NCBI RefSeq assembly: GCF_029931775.1
Contig: NC_079312.1
Span: 9,865,821-9,929,820 of the forward strand
Length of the DNA stretch: 64,000 nt
DNA from: Euleptes europaea
Taxonomy: Eukaryota; Chordata; Lepidosauria; Squamata; Sphaerodactylidae
Direction: 5' to 3'
The first letter of the stretch is position 1, and the number at the start of each line of letters is the position of its first letter. Made by a program: the position numbers and the translations under genes. The notes under the pieces were generated by a model. That model was given only the letters and a program-made list of their open reading frames with translations, made no database searches and was not told where the DNA came from. This document shows positions 20,451 to 34,769 of the stretch, piece by piece.

Positions 20451-20914
20451 CATAAACATCAGCACAACTTTAACAGAAAAGAGGAGAGTTTAAGAATGAA
20501 TAAGGCTTGGCTTCCTGTTCTGAAAACCTCCAGACTAACAAAGACAACATTCAACAATAGCCATGAAGATTAGCTTTGGATTACACACATTAACAGATCA
20601 CTTCAGGATACAATGGTTCCATATTAACATACCATACCCTCATTAGCACATTATCTTGATACTTACAGGACAATGATTAGCACATTACTTTTGCAGGACA
20701 ATACTCAGCTCAAACCCAACCCCTTTTGACTATATATATTACTCTTCCAACACACTTGACACTGAGAGACACTGTCCTTCAGTGTTACTCCTCTGCAGAT
20801 GCCTGCCACAGCTGCTGGCGAAACGTCAGGAAAGAAAATACCAAGACCACAGTTACAAAGCCCGGATAACCTACAAGAACCAATGAACTCTGACCGTGAA
20901 AGCCTTCGACAATA
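20451..20914 (+). mobile_element. 464-bp retroposed insertion with hammerhead-like motif
   Basis: Flanked by the 15-bp direct repeat GATTGCAAAAAGATT (20436-20450 and 20915-20929), which indicates target-primed insertion. The 3' half (cagatgcctgccacagctgc, tggcgaaacgtcagg, gtgaaagccttcgacaata) is a piece common in reptile and turtle genomes that I associate, by inference, with Penelope-like elements. No coding region. Confidence 0.6.
20793..20830 (+). ncRNA. Hammerhead-ribozyme-like motif inside the 20.45-kb insertion
   Basis: CTGCAGA (20793-20799; consensus CUGANGA with one change), stem II GCC (20801-20803) with GGC (20817-20819), then GAAAC (20820-20824) and GTC. GAAAC-GUC is the intact second core box. 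The related sequence known from turtles has CTGAAGA in the first box (from memory). Confidence 0.45.
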
Positions 20915-21059
20915 GATTGCAAAAAGATTGCAAAACAGACAGCTATCAAAATTGCATTATTTTTTCCCAACGTCTGGAAAGCAGAATACTGTGGCAGTCT
21001 CCAAGAAATGCAAATTCAGAAAACTGCACACCGCTGAGCTTGTCTTGGTCCACTCAGAT

Positions 21060-21450
21060 GACATATTGAAGCGGGTTGGAAACACCAGCGCCCGCCCTGC
21101 CGTGCCCAGATCCTCCCGTGCAAGCCGCTCTCTCGCTTCCTCTTTCACACGTGTCTTCTCTCCCCCTCCCCTTGCCCAAGATCTGCTGCATGAAACCCTC
21201 CACTCACCTCCCCTGCAGACGTGCAAAAGCCAGGTGCTCCCTCCAGCCGGGGGGGAGCCAGAAGGGGGGGGGAGAAGCCCTGCAAGACTCCACGTTGCCC
21301 ACCCTTCCCGCTCTTGGAAAGCCCCCCCCCTTCAACGCCTGGGGAAGGCAGGATGGACCTCCATGGGGGGGCTCGCAAGGCCTTCTGGAAATGTAGTCCC
21401 CTGCAACAACCGGACCCAGACGGAAGAACAAAAACAGAAGCGTTTGGAAA
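21060..21450 (-). promoter_or_regulatory. GC-rich stretch, candidate ZF-gene first exon
   Basis: GC-rich, and on the minus strand has a strong donor, GGGGAG|GTGAGT, with the exon ending at 21208. It lies 0.9 kb 5' of the orphan KRAB exon, the usual spacing of an untranslated first exon and KRAB. Inference. Confidence 0.3.
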
Positions 21451-21454
21451 GAGG

Positions 21455-21983
<529 letters not shown>

Positions 21984-22045
21984 TTATATCCCTCCAACAC
22001 TAGATATATGCTGCTCAGGATCAATTGATCGAGGAGCTTCTAAGG

Positions 22046-22364
22046 CAGGGGTGGGGAACCTTTTTTCTGCCAAGGGCCATTTGGAAATTTACAACATCAT
22101 TCGGGGGCCACACAAAATTATCAACTTAAAAATTAGCCTGCTGTCTTTGGTCAAACATTTAGCCAAGAGGCACGACCGGAGACGGCTCCGAGTGTCTGCC
22201 ACGTAGAGCGACTCGCTTTTGAGCTCTGCTGTCCCCAGCTGGGTCCAAGAGATTCAGGCAGGGCAGCATCCTTCTGAGCTAGAGATCTACCAGGACCCAT
22301 GAAGGGCCAGACCAAATGATTTTGCGGGCCTTATATGGTCCCCGGGCCTGACGTTCCCCACCTG
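22046..22364. mobile_element. hAT-type MITE, 319 bp
   Basis: Ends CAGGGGTGGGGAACC and GTTCCCCACCTG are inverted; flanked by TTCTAAGG (22038-22045) and TTCTAAGT (22365-22372), 7 of 8 matching. Inserted into the decayed ZF array. Confidence 0.85.
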
Positions 22365-22570
22365 TTCTAAGTGATAAAAGGAAAAAAAGGTACGGTTGCA
22401 CACCCTTGTGTCTACCCTAGTGAATGAAGAGATCGGAGCTCCGACGGAAGCTTTTGCCACACTCTAAGCACTCATAGGGCTTTTCTCCCGTGTGGATTCT
22501 CTCACGGGCGACAAGGCTAGGTCCCACACTAAAGCTTCTCTCACAGTGGGAGCATTTGTATGGCTTCTCA

Positions 22571-23124
<554 letters not shown>

Positions 23125-23409
23125 CTAAAGCTCTTCCCGCATTCTGAGCACTTGAATGGTTTGTCTTGTGCGTGGGTCCTGAAGTGCGCAATAAGGCCGG
23201 ACCGGTCGCTGAGGGTTCTGCTGTAAATCTCTTCCAGTTAGTGTCCCATCATGTGCTCCTTTTTCTTCAGATCTTGGGGACTGATATTCCTCCTTAGAGA
23301 CCTTAAGAGATATGAGGAAAGTTCTAAAGTATCACTGTGGAGGCCATTTTCTGCCGTCAGAACGGTATAATTGCAGAACAGGCTCAAGGAAATCAGGATT
23401 CCCTGCTCC

Positions 23410-23630
23410 TCCACATGAGCGGCGGAGGCTAATCTGGCGAACTGGATTTGTTTCTCCACTCCTACGCATGAAGCCAGCTGGGTGACCTTGGGCCCGTCAC
23501 AGCTCTCTCAGCCCCACCTACCTCACAGGGTGTCTGTTGTGGGGAGGGGAAGGTGACTGTAAGCCGGTTTGATTCTTCCTTATGTGGTAGAGAAGTCGGC
23601 ATATAAAAAACAACTCTTCTTCTTCTTAGC
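23410..23630 (+). mobile_element. tRNA-derived SINE, 5'-truncated
   Basis: ctcctccacatgagcggcgg, gctgggtgaccttgggcccg, gtcggcatataaaaaacaac and the (ttc)n tail match the SINE at 9.1 kb in the other orientation. Confidence 0.7.
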
Positions 23631-24185
23631 TGGTGTAGTTCAACTAATTTGCTTTCTAGTTTGGAATTCTGTGCGCTGTGTTCTTGGGTGTTATTTTCCC
23701 TGTATTTTGTTCTGCCCTTTTCCCAACCCCTTTTTCAATCCAACGCTTTTCTCTCTCTTTTATAATAAACCTTTTAAAATATATAAAGCCTCTTTTGGCT
23801 TCACACAATCTATTTCTCTGAATCTCTTCCCCTCGTGCTGGACGGCATAGGCCCTCCATAGTTGATTATCAGGTATTCCCTAGTGTTTCTTCCCAGTCAC
23901 TTTGTTATTGATCTAGCACTGCGCTAGAAGGGTGGCTTCTCATCAGGCCAAGTCTAGAGGTCTGCAGGAGGTCCCAGAGTATTGGTGGCTTTCCAAGGAA
24001 CCTTGGGTCTATGGGAGTTTCCCAGCAAGCCAAGACACCAGTCCCCATTGTCAGGGACCGACCAGGTTTTCCAACCTTCCTAGGTGATTCAATCACTCTG
24101 TCCCAAACCTGGGACCCTGAGATTAATCCCCTTTAAGGTAGCTCAACCGAGACTGGGTAGGACTCTTGTATATACAGTAAACCTC
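23631..24185. other. No gene seen
   Basis: T-rich near 23.65-23.8 kb; no exon recognised. Confidence 0.35.
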
Positions 24186-24189
24186 ATCA

Positions 24190-24925
24190 AAAAAAAAAAG
24201 GCTTTATTAAAAGGAATATTAAAATGTTCAGGTACAAACATGAGGGATGTGAGTAGGTGCAATAAAATAAAAACGTCTAACTTCCTAGTGTACACTGACA
24301 TACACGAAGATAGGAAGATCAGCATAAGTGAAGCATCAGGAGGGTGATTCTGGCAAGATGGTTCCCATCTTTTGCTCTTCATGATGACTTCAAGGATCAG
24401 GTTAAAACCCCTTCCCTGTGTTTTTTCACACACCTTCCCTGGTAGTATTTTCCACCTTCCCTGTCTGTGCTGCTGGCACTTTCCTGGCTTCTCATCAGTA
24501 AACCTTTGCTTCCATCGCAAACACCAATATGTTGTTGTGTAGCTAATCTCACCCTCACAGAAGGGGGCCAATTTTGAGGGTCCTATCCTTAGTTTTGTAA
24601 GAGCCCCGTGGTGCAGAGGGGTAAGTTGCAGTACTGCAGTCCAAGCTCTGCTCACGACCTGAGTTCGATCCCAGCAGAAGTGGGTTCCAGGTTGACTCAG
24701 CCTTCCATCCTTCCGAGGTTGGTAAAATGAGTACCCAGCTTGCTGGGGGTAAAGGGGAGATGACTGGGGAAGGCACTGGCAAACCACCCCGTAAACAAAG
24801 TCTGCCTAGAAAACGTGGGGATGTGACATCACCCCATGGGTCAGGAATGACCCAGTGCTTGCACAGGGGACCTTTACCTATCCTTAGTTTTGGATGAGTT
24901 ATACCAGCCACAGAAAATCATAGCT
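24190..24925. repeat. Interspersed repeat of unknown class, copy 2, split by a SINE
   Basis: Same sequence as 13690-14156, interrupted by the SINE at 24598-24877. Begins after an A run at 24190-24200. Confidence 0.6.
24598..24877 (+). mobile_element. tRNA-derived SINE with 15-bp target duplication
   Basis: Flanked by CTATCCTTAGTTTTG at 24583-24597 and 24878-24892. Head gagccccgtggtgcagaggg (A box), B box gagttcgatccc (24661-24672), end caggggacctttac. Complete copy. Confidence 0.9.
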
Positions 24926-26122
24926 TCCAAGACAAAAGGGGTGTGTGTGTGTGGAAGTAATCTTGGCTAGGATGGTCCATTTTGGACACAGGAACTCCTG
25001 TCATCATCCTGAAATGAGAGGTCACTTTTGAGGAGTTACGCCTGCTCAGACAGATGGACGGACAGACTAATCCTTTTATTAATGTAGATGCAAAAATGAG
25101 AGCAGTATGTCCTCTCGGAAAAAAACCCTTCTGCCTCATGTTAGCGTTGTTCTTAGACTTGGGATTTGTTGACATTGCCAATGACTTCTGCCAACACATA
25201 GTTTGGTATGGAGTGACGTTTTCTATCCCAAGATACATTGGAATGTGGCTTGGGATAGAAATGTACTGCAAAGGAAATACTTTTAATTTCTTTGTGGGGT
25301 TGTTTCAAATTACAAATATTAGCTATCAAATAGCAACCGCCAGGGTAGAGCTGCCAGCCCACCAGCAACCTTCATTACCCAAGAGAAAACACAAATCAGC
25401 ATCAACGGTGCCACAACATCACTCCCGGAGAAAACCATAGTTTCCCTGCAATTCCTAGAGCTACCCAACACACGTTCCAGGTTTTCCCTGGAAGTAACAC
25501 CCTCGTGCAGATAATGCTGCCCACAACCCCATGCCCCTTCCCCTGGTTCCCATTTCAAATATTGTAAATTTCTGATATAGGATGTAACAAAGTAATTATA
25601 AACAACATATAGTCATAACAATTACTTTCAACTATTTTATGTATTTGTCATTTACACTCCACCTTTCTCGCATCTTCATACCTCAAGAATCATAATTAAA
25701 GTAATTAAATTACCAGTATGAATTAGCAACTACCAATGGCTGATGGAAATGAAAGAGCAAAATGACGATTAAGGGTAGCATACCCACCCCAGGGCCCTTT
25801 GGGCATCACATCCTCCCAGGTCCTCCAGCACAGACAACCCACAAGCCAGAGAATTGCAGAGAAGCCGCTTTAGCTGCTCTCTTGTCTGGTACCACAGCCA
25901 ACTCTTGCCACGGACAGTCCTGCTCCAGCCAGAAGGCCCATTCTCCCATTTCTTCCTCTCCTTGCTTCAAGGGCTGCTTCAAGCAGAGGCCCTTCCGGTG
26001 CTCCTTTTAGGCAGAGTTTCCAGCCGCTGCCCCCTTCCTGCAGAGGGAAGCCTTGAGGAGGCTGGGGTCTCAAGGTCCCCGGAGAGGCTACCGCCCGTAT
26101 TCCTGGGAAGGAATCCTGCCTA
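24926..26122. other. No gene seen
   Basis: Includes a short (GT)n at 24941-24952. Nothing else recognised. AT-rich at 25.55-25.75 kb, possibly a LINE 3' end. Confidence 0.35.
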
Positions 26123-26400
26123 TCATAGAATCATAGAGTTGGAAGGGACCACCAGGGTCATCTAGTCCAACCCCCTGCACAATGCAGGAAACCCACAGCC
26201 GCCTCTCCCCAACACCCCCAGTGACCCCCACTCCATGTCCAGAAGATGGCCAAGGTGCCCTCCCTCTCATCATCTGTCTAAGATCATAGAATAGCATTGC
26301 TGACAGATGGCCATCTAACCTCTTAAAAACCTCCACAGAAGAAGCGCTCACCACCTCCTGAGGAAACCTATTCCACTGAGGAACCACTCTATCAGGTCTC
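26123..26400 (-). mobile_element. CR1 LINE 3' end
   Basis: Begins (minus-strand 3' terminus) atcatagaatcatagagttg, then gaagggaccaccagggtcat and gctgacagatggccatcta. Only the UTR and last coding bases are present. Confidence 0.8.
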
Positions 26401-26410
26401 ACTGGGTTTA

Positions 26411-28004
<1,594 letters not shown>

Positions 28005-29183
28005 ATGTCCGGTACTTATAAGGAACTACAAACCAGAAGGAAAACATATAGATATAATTTAATGAAGAAAAACAGAAAAACAGATAAAACCAGCAACCCA
28101 ACTTCAAGGAAAAACTTAGAAGAAGAAGAAGAGAAGGAGGAAGACATAGACAGCTCCGAAGAGACTGCAAGCTACCACCCGCAACAAAAGAGATCTAGCA
28201 AAGCACAAGTTAACATGGAGAAAGCGTTGGAAAAATTGGCAACCCAACTGACGGCCCTAGCAACTCAACTAACGGGAACAGAACAAAGGCTAGAGGCAAA
28301 AGTGGATCAAATAAATAACAAGATGGACAAGGTAAACAAAGAATTAGAACGGTTGACTAAAGAATGCAACTCGGTTAGAATGGATGTGCTTACTGTACAA
28401 GCGGAAATGAAGACAGTCAAACAAGAACTGGCCACAGGACTTCAGGACATCAAACAAAAAATAGAGGAGAATACCAAGGATATTTTGGACAATAGAGAAG
28501 ACATAAAGAAAATCAAAGCAAGACAAACCAGAACAGAGAGATCACAATCAGACCATAAGATATGGAAAGAAACAGAAAATAGAATAGCCACCACTGAAAT
28601 GCAAGCAAGAGAGAACAATCTCCGCTTTCAAAAAGTCTCTGAAGACATGACACAGGAGCGATTAGAAGAAGAAATGAACCAACTGCTCGCCACGTACCTG
28701 GAGATTGAAGAGGAAGCTATAGAGATCAGAGAAATATACAGAGTTAACTCCAAATACAGTACAACCAGGAAACTACCAAGAGAAATTTTAATAAAATTTG
28801 CTGACAAACGAATAAAAGAAGATATATTGAATAAACAAAGGGAGGAACCATTAATTTACAAAGGAAAAGAAATACAGATCTTCCCAGATTTACCCTTCTC
28901 AGTGAGGAAGAAAAGACGTGATTTTGATTTTATACGCAAGCTGCTACGTGAACGAGAAATAAGGTATAGATGGGTTGGACCATATTTTCTAAGTGTTCTA
29001 CTCCCTTCTGGTAGAATACCGATACGAAATATAGAAGAAGCTGAGGAGCTAGAGGAAGAACTTAAAATGAAGAAAAAGAACAAGGACGACAAACCAGGCA
29101 GACCAGACTCACCCCCAAATGGGGACAAAAATTCCGCTACGAATCAAGAAGGCCTACTGGATGAGGCAGCGGCCTACAAATGA
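28005..29183 (+). CDS. L1 ORF1 protein (RNA-binding chaperone), intact
   Basis: 392 codons from ATG at 28005 to TGA at 29181-29183. Layout is standard for L1 ORF1p: a charged N-terminus (EEEEEKEEDIDSSEE), a long coiled coil (about residues 75-185, heptads rich in L/I/V with QINNKMDKVNKELERLTKE), an RRM-like domain (ENNLRFQKVSED to about residue 285), and a C-terminal domain with PREILIKFADKRIKEDI and IFPDLPFSVRKKRRDF. It forms trimers on L1 RNA. The stop overlaps the start of ORF2 by 4 bases (ATGA). Confidence 0.9.
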   Translation: MSGTYKELQTRRKTYRYNLMKKNRKTDKTSNPTSRKNLEEEEEKEEDIDSSEETASYHPQQKRSSKAQVNMEKALEKLATQLTALATQLTGTEQRLEAKVDQINNKMDKVNKELERLTKECNSVRMDVLTVQAEMKTVKQELATGLQDIKQKIEENTKDILDNREDIKKIKARQTRTERSQSDHKIWKETENRIATTEMQARENNLRFQKVSEDMTQERLEEEMNQLLATYLEIEEEAIEIREIYRVNSKYSTTRKLPREILIKFADKRIKEDILNKQREEPLIYKGKEIQIFPDLPFSVRKKRRDFDFIRKLLREREIRYRWVGPYFLSVLLPSGRIPIRNIEEAEELEEELKMKKKNKDDKPGRPDSPPNGDKNSATNQEGLLDEAAAYK

Positions 29184-32100
29184 AAAACAACATAATGGAA
29201 GGCCTAGAAATATTATCCATCAATATAAATGGCCTGAATACAATACAAAAAAGAAAGAAAACATTCCATGCACTTTCTAAATACAGAGCAAATATAATAT
29301 GTCTTCAAGAAACTCATATAAAAAGAAAATACAACTATTTACTAAATGACAAGAGTCTTGGAACAGTTTATACGTCTTCAGCATTGGAAAAAAAAAAGAG
29401 GTATAGCAATATACATTAGAGACCCTACCATTAAAGTGTTGGAAGTAATGAAAGATACAAAAGGTAGACAGTTAATACTCAAACTACAACTACCAACAGG
29501 AGAAATAAAAATATTAACATCCATATATGCTCCTTTGATATCAAAAGAAGAATTCTTCACAGAACTTTTCACAGTACTAGAAGAACAACTAGAATATGAG
29601 ATTATCTTAATTGGGGACATGAATGGAGTCTTGGACAGTAAGCTGGATCGGTCAAAAAATCAAAAGAGCGGCAAACTCCCAAAAAGCGTTAAATTGGAAA
29701 TGCAACGTTTTAACCTACAAGATATCTGGAGAATTAAAAACCCAAATACTAAAGACTACACATTCTATTCAGATAGCCATAGGTCATACTCGAGGATTGA
29801 TATGTGCTGGATCTCGGACACCCTGGTGAATAACCTAGAATATGTTAAAATACTTCCTAGGACCTTGTCAGATCATAACCCTATAGTAATAAAATGGCGA
29901 AAAAAGATGAGAACAACATTCAGGTGGAGACTAAGTGATACACTCCTCAGCAAAAAGACAGATCTAAATATGTGTCGTACAGAACTTAAGGAATTTCTAC
30001 AGAGAAACGAAACTCCAGGTATGAGTTTAACTACGATTTGGGAATGTTCAAAAGCTTATATGAGGGGTATTTTTATATCTATAAATTCAAAAAATAAAAA
30101 AGAACGAGAAAAAGCTTTGACGGAGCTCCAGAATAATCTTGCACGGCTCGAAAAAACTCATCAACAAACAAATAGTAAGAAAGTTCTGAAAGAGATTAAA
30201 AGGATCAGACATGAAATTGACCTACTCTACACTGAAGAAATGGCAAAAAAATTAAAATTTGCAAAGCAAAAACACTTTGCATACGCTAACAAACCAGGTA
30301 AATACCTGGCGTCTATGATTAAAATAGAAAAACAGAAAAGAGCTATAACCTCAACAAAAATAAACGGGAAGATAACACATAAAGAAGATGAAATAATACA
30401 ATGTTTCTTAGAATATTTCAAAGAACTTTATAAGAAAAAATTACAGAACGAACAGACGGAGGACATAACAAATTATATTCAACAAAACCACCTTAACCAG
30501 CTTTCTGAGGATAATATAACTCTTTTGAATCAAGATATTACAATAGAAGAGGTGCAACAGGCAATTAAGAAGTTAAAGAACAGGAAGACTCCTGGACCTG
30601 ATGGGCTTACAGCGATGTATTACAAATCATTAGTAGAAGAAATCACGCCAGTACTAGCAAAGGTAATGAATGGCATATGTAAGAAAGACAAGGTCCCAGA
30701 TACGTGGAAAGACGCTTATATAACGCTCATTCCAAAAGAAGGATTGGACCCAATGTCACCTGCTTCATATAGGCCAATATCTCTTCTTAATACAGATTAT
30801 AAAATATTCACTACAATAATAGCACAGAGACTATTAAGTAACAATGATACTTTGATCAATCTGGATCAGACAGGATTTATACCTAAACGACACATGGTAG
30901 ATAATATTAGGTTCCTGATCAACGCGAGAGAACTGGTAAAACATAGAAAAGAAAAACTAGCATTTATATTTATTGATGCAGAAAAAGCTTTTGATAACGT
31001 CTCATGGAAATTTATAAAACAAGTAATTCATAGTATAAGCAACGAAGGCAACCTATTTCATTGGATCTCTAGCATATACACGGATCAACAGGCCAAATTA
31101 TTAATAAATGGGTCGTTAACAAAAGAGATAAAAATAGAGAAAGGAACTAGACAAGGCTGTCCTCTATCACCGTTATTATTCAATCTAACATTGGAAATAT
31201 TAGCTAATAAAATTAGGAAAAATCAGAAAATAATTGGTCTACAAGTACAAGAAGAAAATTTAAAATAAAAGCATACGCAGATGATGTGCTGTTTACAATT
31301 GCAAAACCAGAATCAAGTATAAAAGAACTTATGAACGATATTCAAAAATACGGAGAGTTGACAGGCTATAAACTGAATAAAGTTAAAACCAAAATCTTTC
31401 TGGAGCACACAACCAAAGAAGAAGAATCAAATATAATTGCCTTTTCAGGATGCACAATATCAACTAAACCAATAAAGTATCTAGGAATAACATTCCCAAA
31501 AGATAATCAAGATTTATTTACACACAACTACCAAATAGTATGGAATAAAATTGAAGGCGATCTCCAAACCTGGGCGAGACTAAAAGCCTCCTGGCTAGGT
31601 AGAATAGCCATTGTTAAAATGAACGTACTCCCAAGATTAAATTTTTAATTTCAAGCAATACCTATTAAAATCTCGGACAAAGTACTAGCATCCTGGCAAC
31701 GAAAAATCAATAGATTTATTTGGGACAACAAACGCCCCCGAATAAAATTTAAAATTATGACGGACGACAAGAAAAGAGGAGGCATGGCACTTCCAAACTT
31801 GGCAATCTACCACCGAGCAGCGACCCTGGTATGGATCAAAGATTGGATTATGCAGACCAATAAAAGAAGTATCAAATTAGAACTTGCTGGAGTGCACTGT
31901 GGAGCACATCACTTACTATGGGGGAAAAACTGGAAGAAAAATCTAGAAGAAGTAAAGGGTCACCCAACTGTAGAAAACATGGTGATTACTTGGCAGAAAC
32001 TTAAACCAAGATTAAGCTCTAACGGATCATTATTGATAACACCCTTTAATGCTTTTGGTACTGTAATGGACAGGAAAAAATATGGGACAATACAATATCA

Positions 32101-32938
32101 AGACCTGGTGAAAACAGATGGCACAATTAAAACATTATTGGAAATACAAGATGACTTTCAGCAGATGCCATGGTTAACCTATCACCAACTAATTTCAAGA
32201 TTCAAGGAAGACTGCATAATTAGGGGAGTATTGAAGCCAAAGACAGAATTTGAACAGATGATAAGCAAAGTACCTCAACATTTACTAGGTAAAATCTATA
32301 AGCTCTTGGTAACATATGACACGGAAGACGAACAAGTAAAGTCATGCCAAATTAAATGGATGGAAAACCTGAATGAAGTCATAACAATCGATGAGTGGGA
32401 ACAGCTATTTCGTAGAAACCTTAAATTCACCTTATGCCAAGGGATTCATGAAAATTGGTTGAAAATGCTACATAGATGGTACTTGACGCCGAGTGATATT
32501 CAAAATATGAACAGCTCGACATCTGGCTTATGTTGGAAATGCCACAAAGTCAGAGGCACTTTCTATCATTGTTGGTGGACATGTAAATCGGCCCAGAAAT
32601 ATTGGAAGAAAATACATAAGAACGTAGAAGGCATTATCGATCAAAAGATAATATATGATCCTAAACTATATCTACTGAGTAAAACTCCAGATAACATTGA
32701 CAAGGATCAACAAGATATGCTAAAATATTTAATTACAGCTGCAAGAGTAGTTTTAGCATCTCTATGGAAAACAAACAGAATACCACAAATTGAGATTTGG
32801 ATTGATAAAGCATACGAGTACATAACAATGGCACAGTTAACTGAAACATTACAGAAAGATACTCAACAACGAAATAGAGACAAATGGAAACCCTTCTATG
32901 AATACATAAAAACAAAAAACAATAATATAACCTTATGA
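29180..32938 (+). pseudogene. L1 ORF2 (endonuclease / reverse transcriptase), disrupted
   Basis: Starts ATG at 29180, overlapping the ORF1 stop. Endonuclease motifs: LSININGLN, QETHIKR, LIGDMNGVLD, DYTFYSDSHRSYSRIDM, SDHNPIVI. RT motifs: KTPGPDGLTAMYYK, FIDAEKAFDNVSW, GTRQGCPLSPLLFN, AYADDVLF (31271-31294). C-terminal Cys-His knuckle: CWKCHKVRGTFYHCWWTCK. Three disruptions: a frame change in the A run near 29388-29398, another near 31256-31268 just before YADD, and TAA at 31646-31648. Catalytic residues themselves are kept, so the copy died recently. Confidence 0.92.
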
Positions 32939-33089
32939 GACTCAGCAGATTCATACTTGAGATCAAATTTAATCAGTTAATAATGTAAGGTACTATGACA
33001 CTTTACAAAGGGGCAGTACTACTAAATATATTAACGCTGTATAATATCTATGCATTCATTTATTTATATATGTATATATCTTTTTTTCA

Positions 33090-33575
<486 letters not shown>

Positions 33576-33899
33576 TCATTCTGAGCATTTACACATTTTC
33601 CAGCATGTTGCAACTTTCTGATATGTTTTAACACTGAATTTGCCACTGAACCCTTTCTGAATCATGGGACCGCTATGCCTTGTCTTCCGTATTTCATTTT
33701 GGGATGAGGTTTCAGGTTGATTCCTACTCTGACAGACAACCAATTCCTTCCTCTGCTTTGGTATTGTTTTCCTTTTCCATCTGCACTCTTGCTTTGGTAA
33801 CGCTTGATCCCCAGATTTTGTTTCCACAGCAGATCACTGTCTTTCCCCACAACTATCCTTCCGGATTCTGTCTCATGCACCATCTCCCTCATTTCTTCA

Positions 33900-34750
33900 A
33901 CTGCAAAAGAGAATCAGAAATTAAATAAGAAGAAAAAGGTACAAATATCAGTTTTCAGGTAAAGTCAGTGGTCAATGATGTTTTCTACAATGAAAATTTG
34001 GAGCCTAGAAAAACTTCAGCAATATTTAACCACAAGCCAGGATGTCTTATAAAGGAGAAATGGGTGACCAAGGGAAGAGAGAGATTTCTTGCTTCTGTTG
34101 CAGAAAGGTGGTCAAGACCACATTAAGGTTAATGTTTTCTGGTGTTTATTCAGGGATCACACAGAAACAGAATAGAAAACAGAAAATTTTAATAACCTTG
34201 AATTTTACTGAAATAATTTTTGTTTAAATAAAATGTATAAAATATGGAAACAAATCTAGAGATTGGAGACATTGTGCAGACAAGATGGAGCTTTCTAGAA
34301 ATTTGGAATATAACCCAGGAATATAACCCATTCTGCTCTAGGTCACTGAGGGACTTTGGGCCAATAGCACACAAACAGCCTAACTTACTCCACAGAGTTG
34401 TTGTGAGGATAAAATGCAGAATTGTGGAAGCTGCTTTGAACCACTATTGGGAAGAAAGGTGGGGTACAAAGCAAATAAATCTTCAATATAGCTGAACATG
34501 GGGGGGCACTTGGTGGGTGGGTGGGAAGTACAGGAGGAAAGATGGAAAGCAGAGCATGTGAGGTCTGCCAGGAGGAGACAAATAGTGGAGGGAAAAGGGA
34601 AATGGGGGAAATAAGGGACTCCCCACAAACCCTTGCAGATTCACTACTGTACAACGGGGCCCGATCAGCACCACTCAACAGGGCCCACATTTGTGGCTAT
34701 GCAGGCACCTCATGACTGGGCCAGATTTCTCCCAGGGATTTCTCCCCTTC
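33900..34750. repeat. Segmental duplication, copy A (5' flank of the ZF exon)
   Basis: Matches 43158-44142 plus 49431-49630 over its length: ggagcctagaaaaa, agcaatattta, ttctgttgcagaaaggt, a tRNA-SINE tail (34340-34490), gagcatgtgaggtctgccag and actgggccagatttctccca. Shows the empty site for the DIRS element near 34548. Confidence 0.75.
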
Positions 34751-34769
34751 CCCTTCGTTTTTAACAAAT

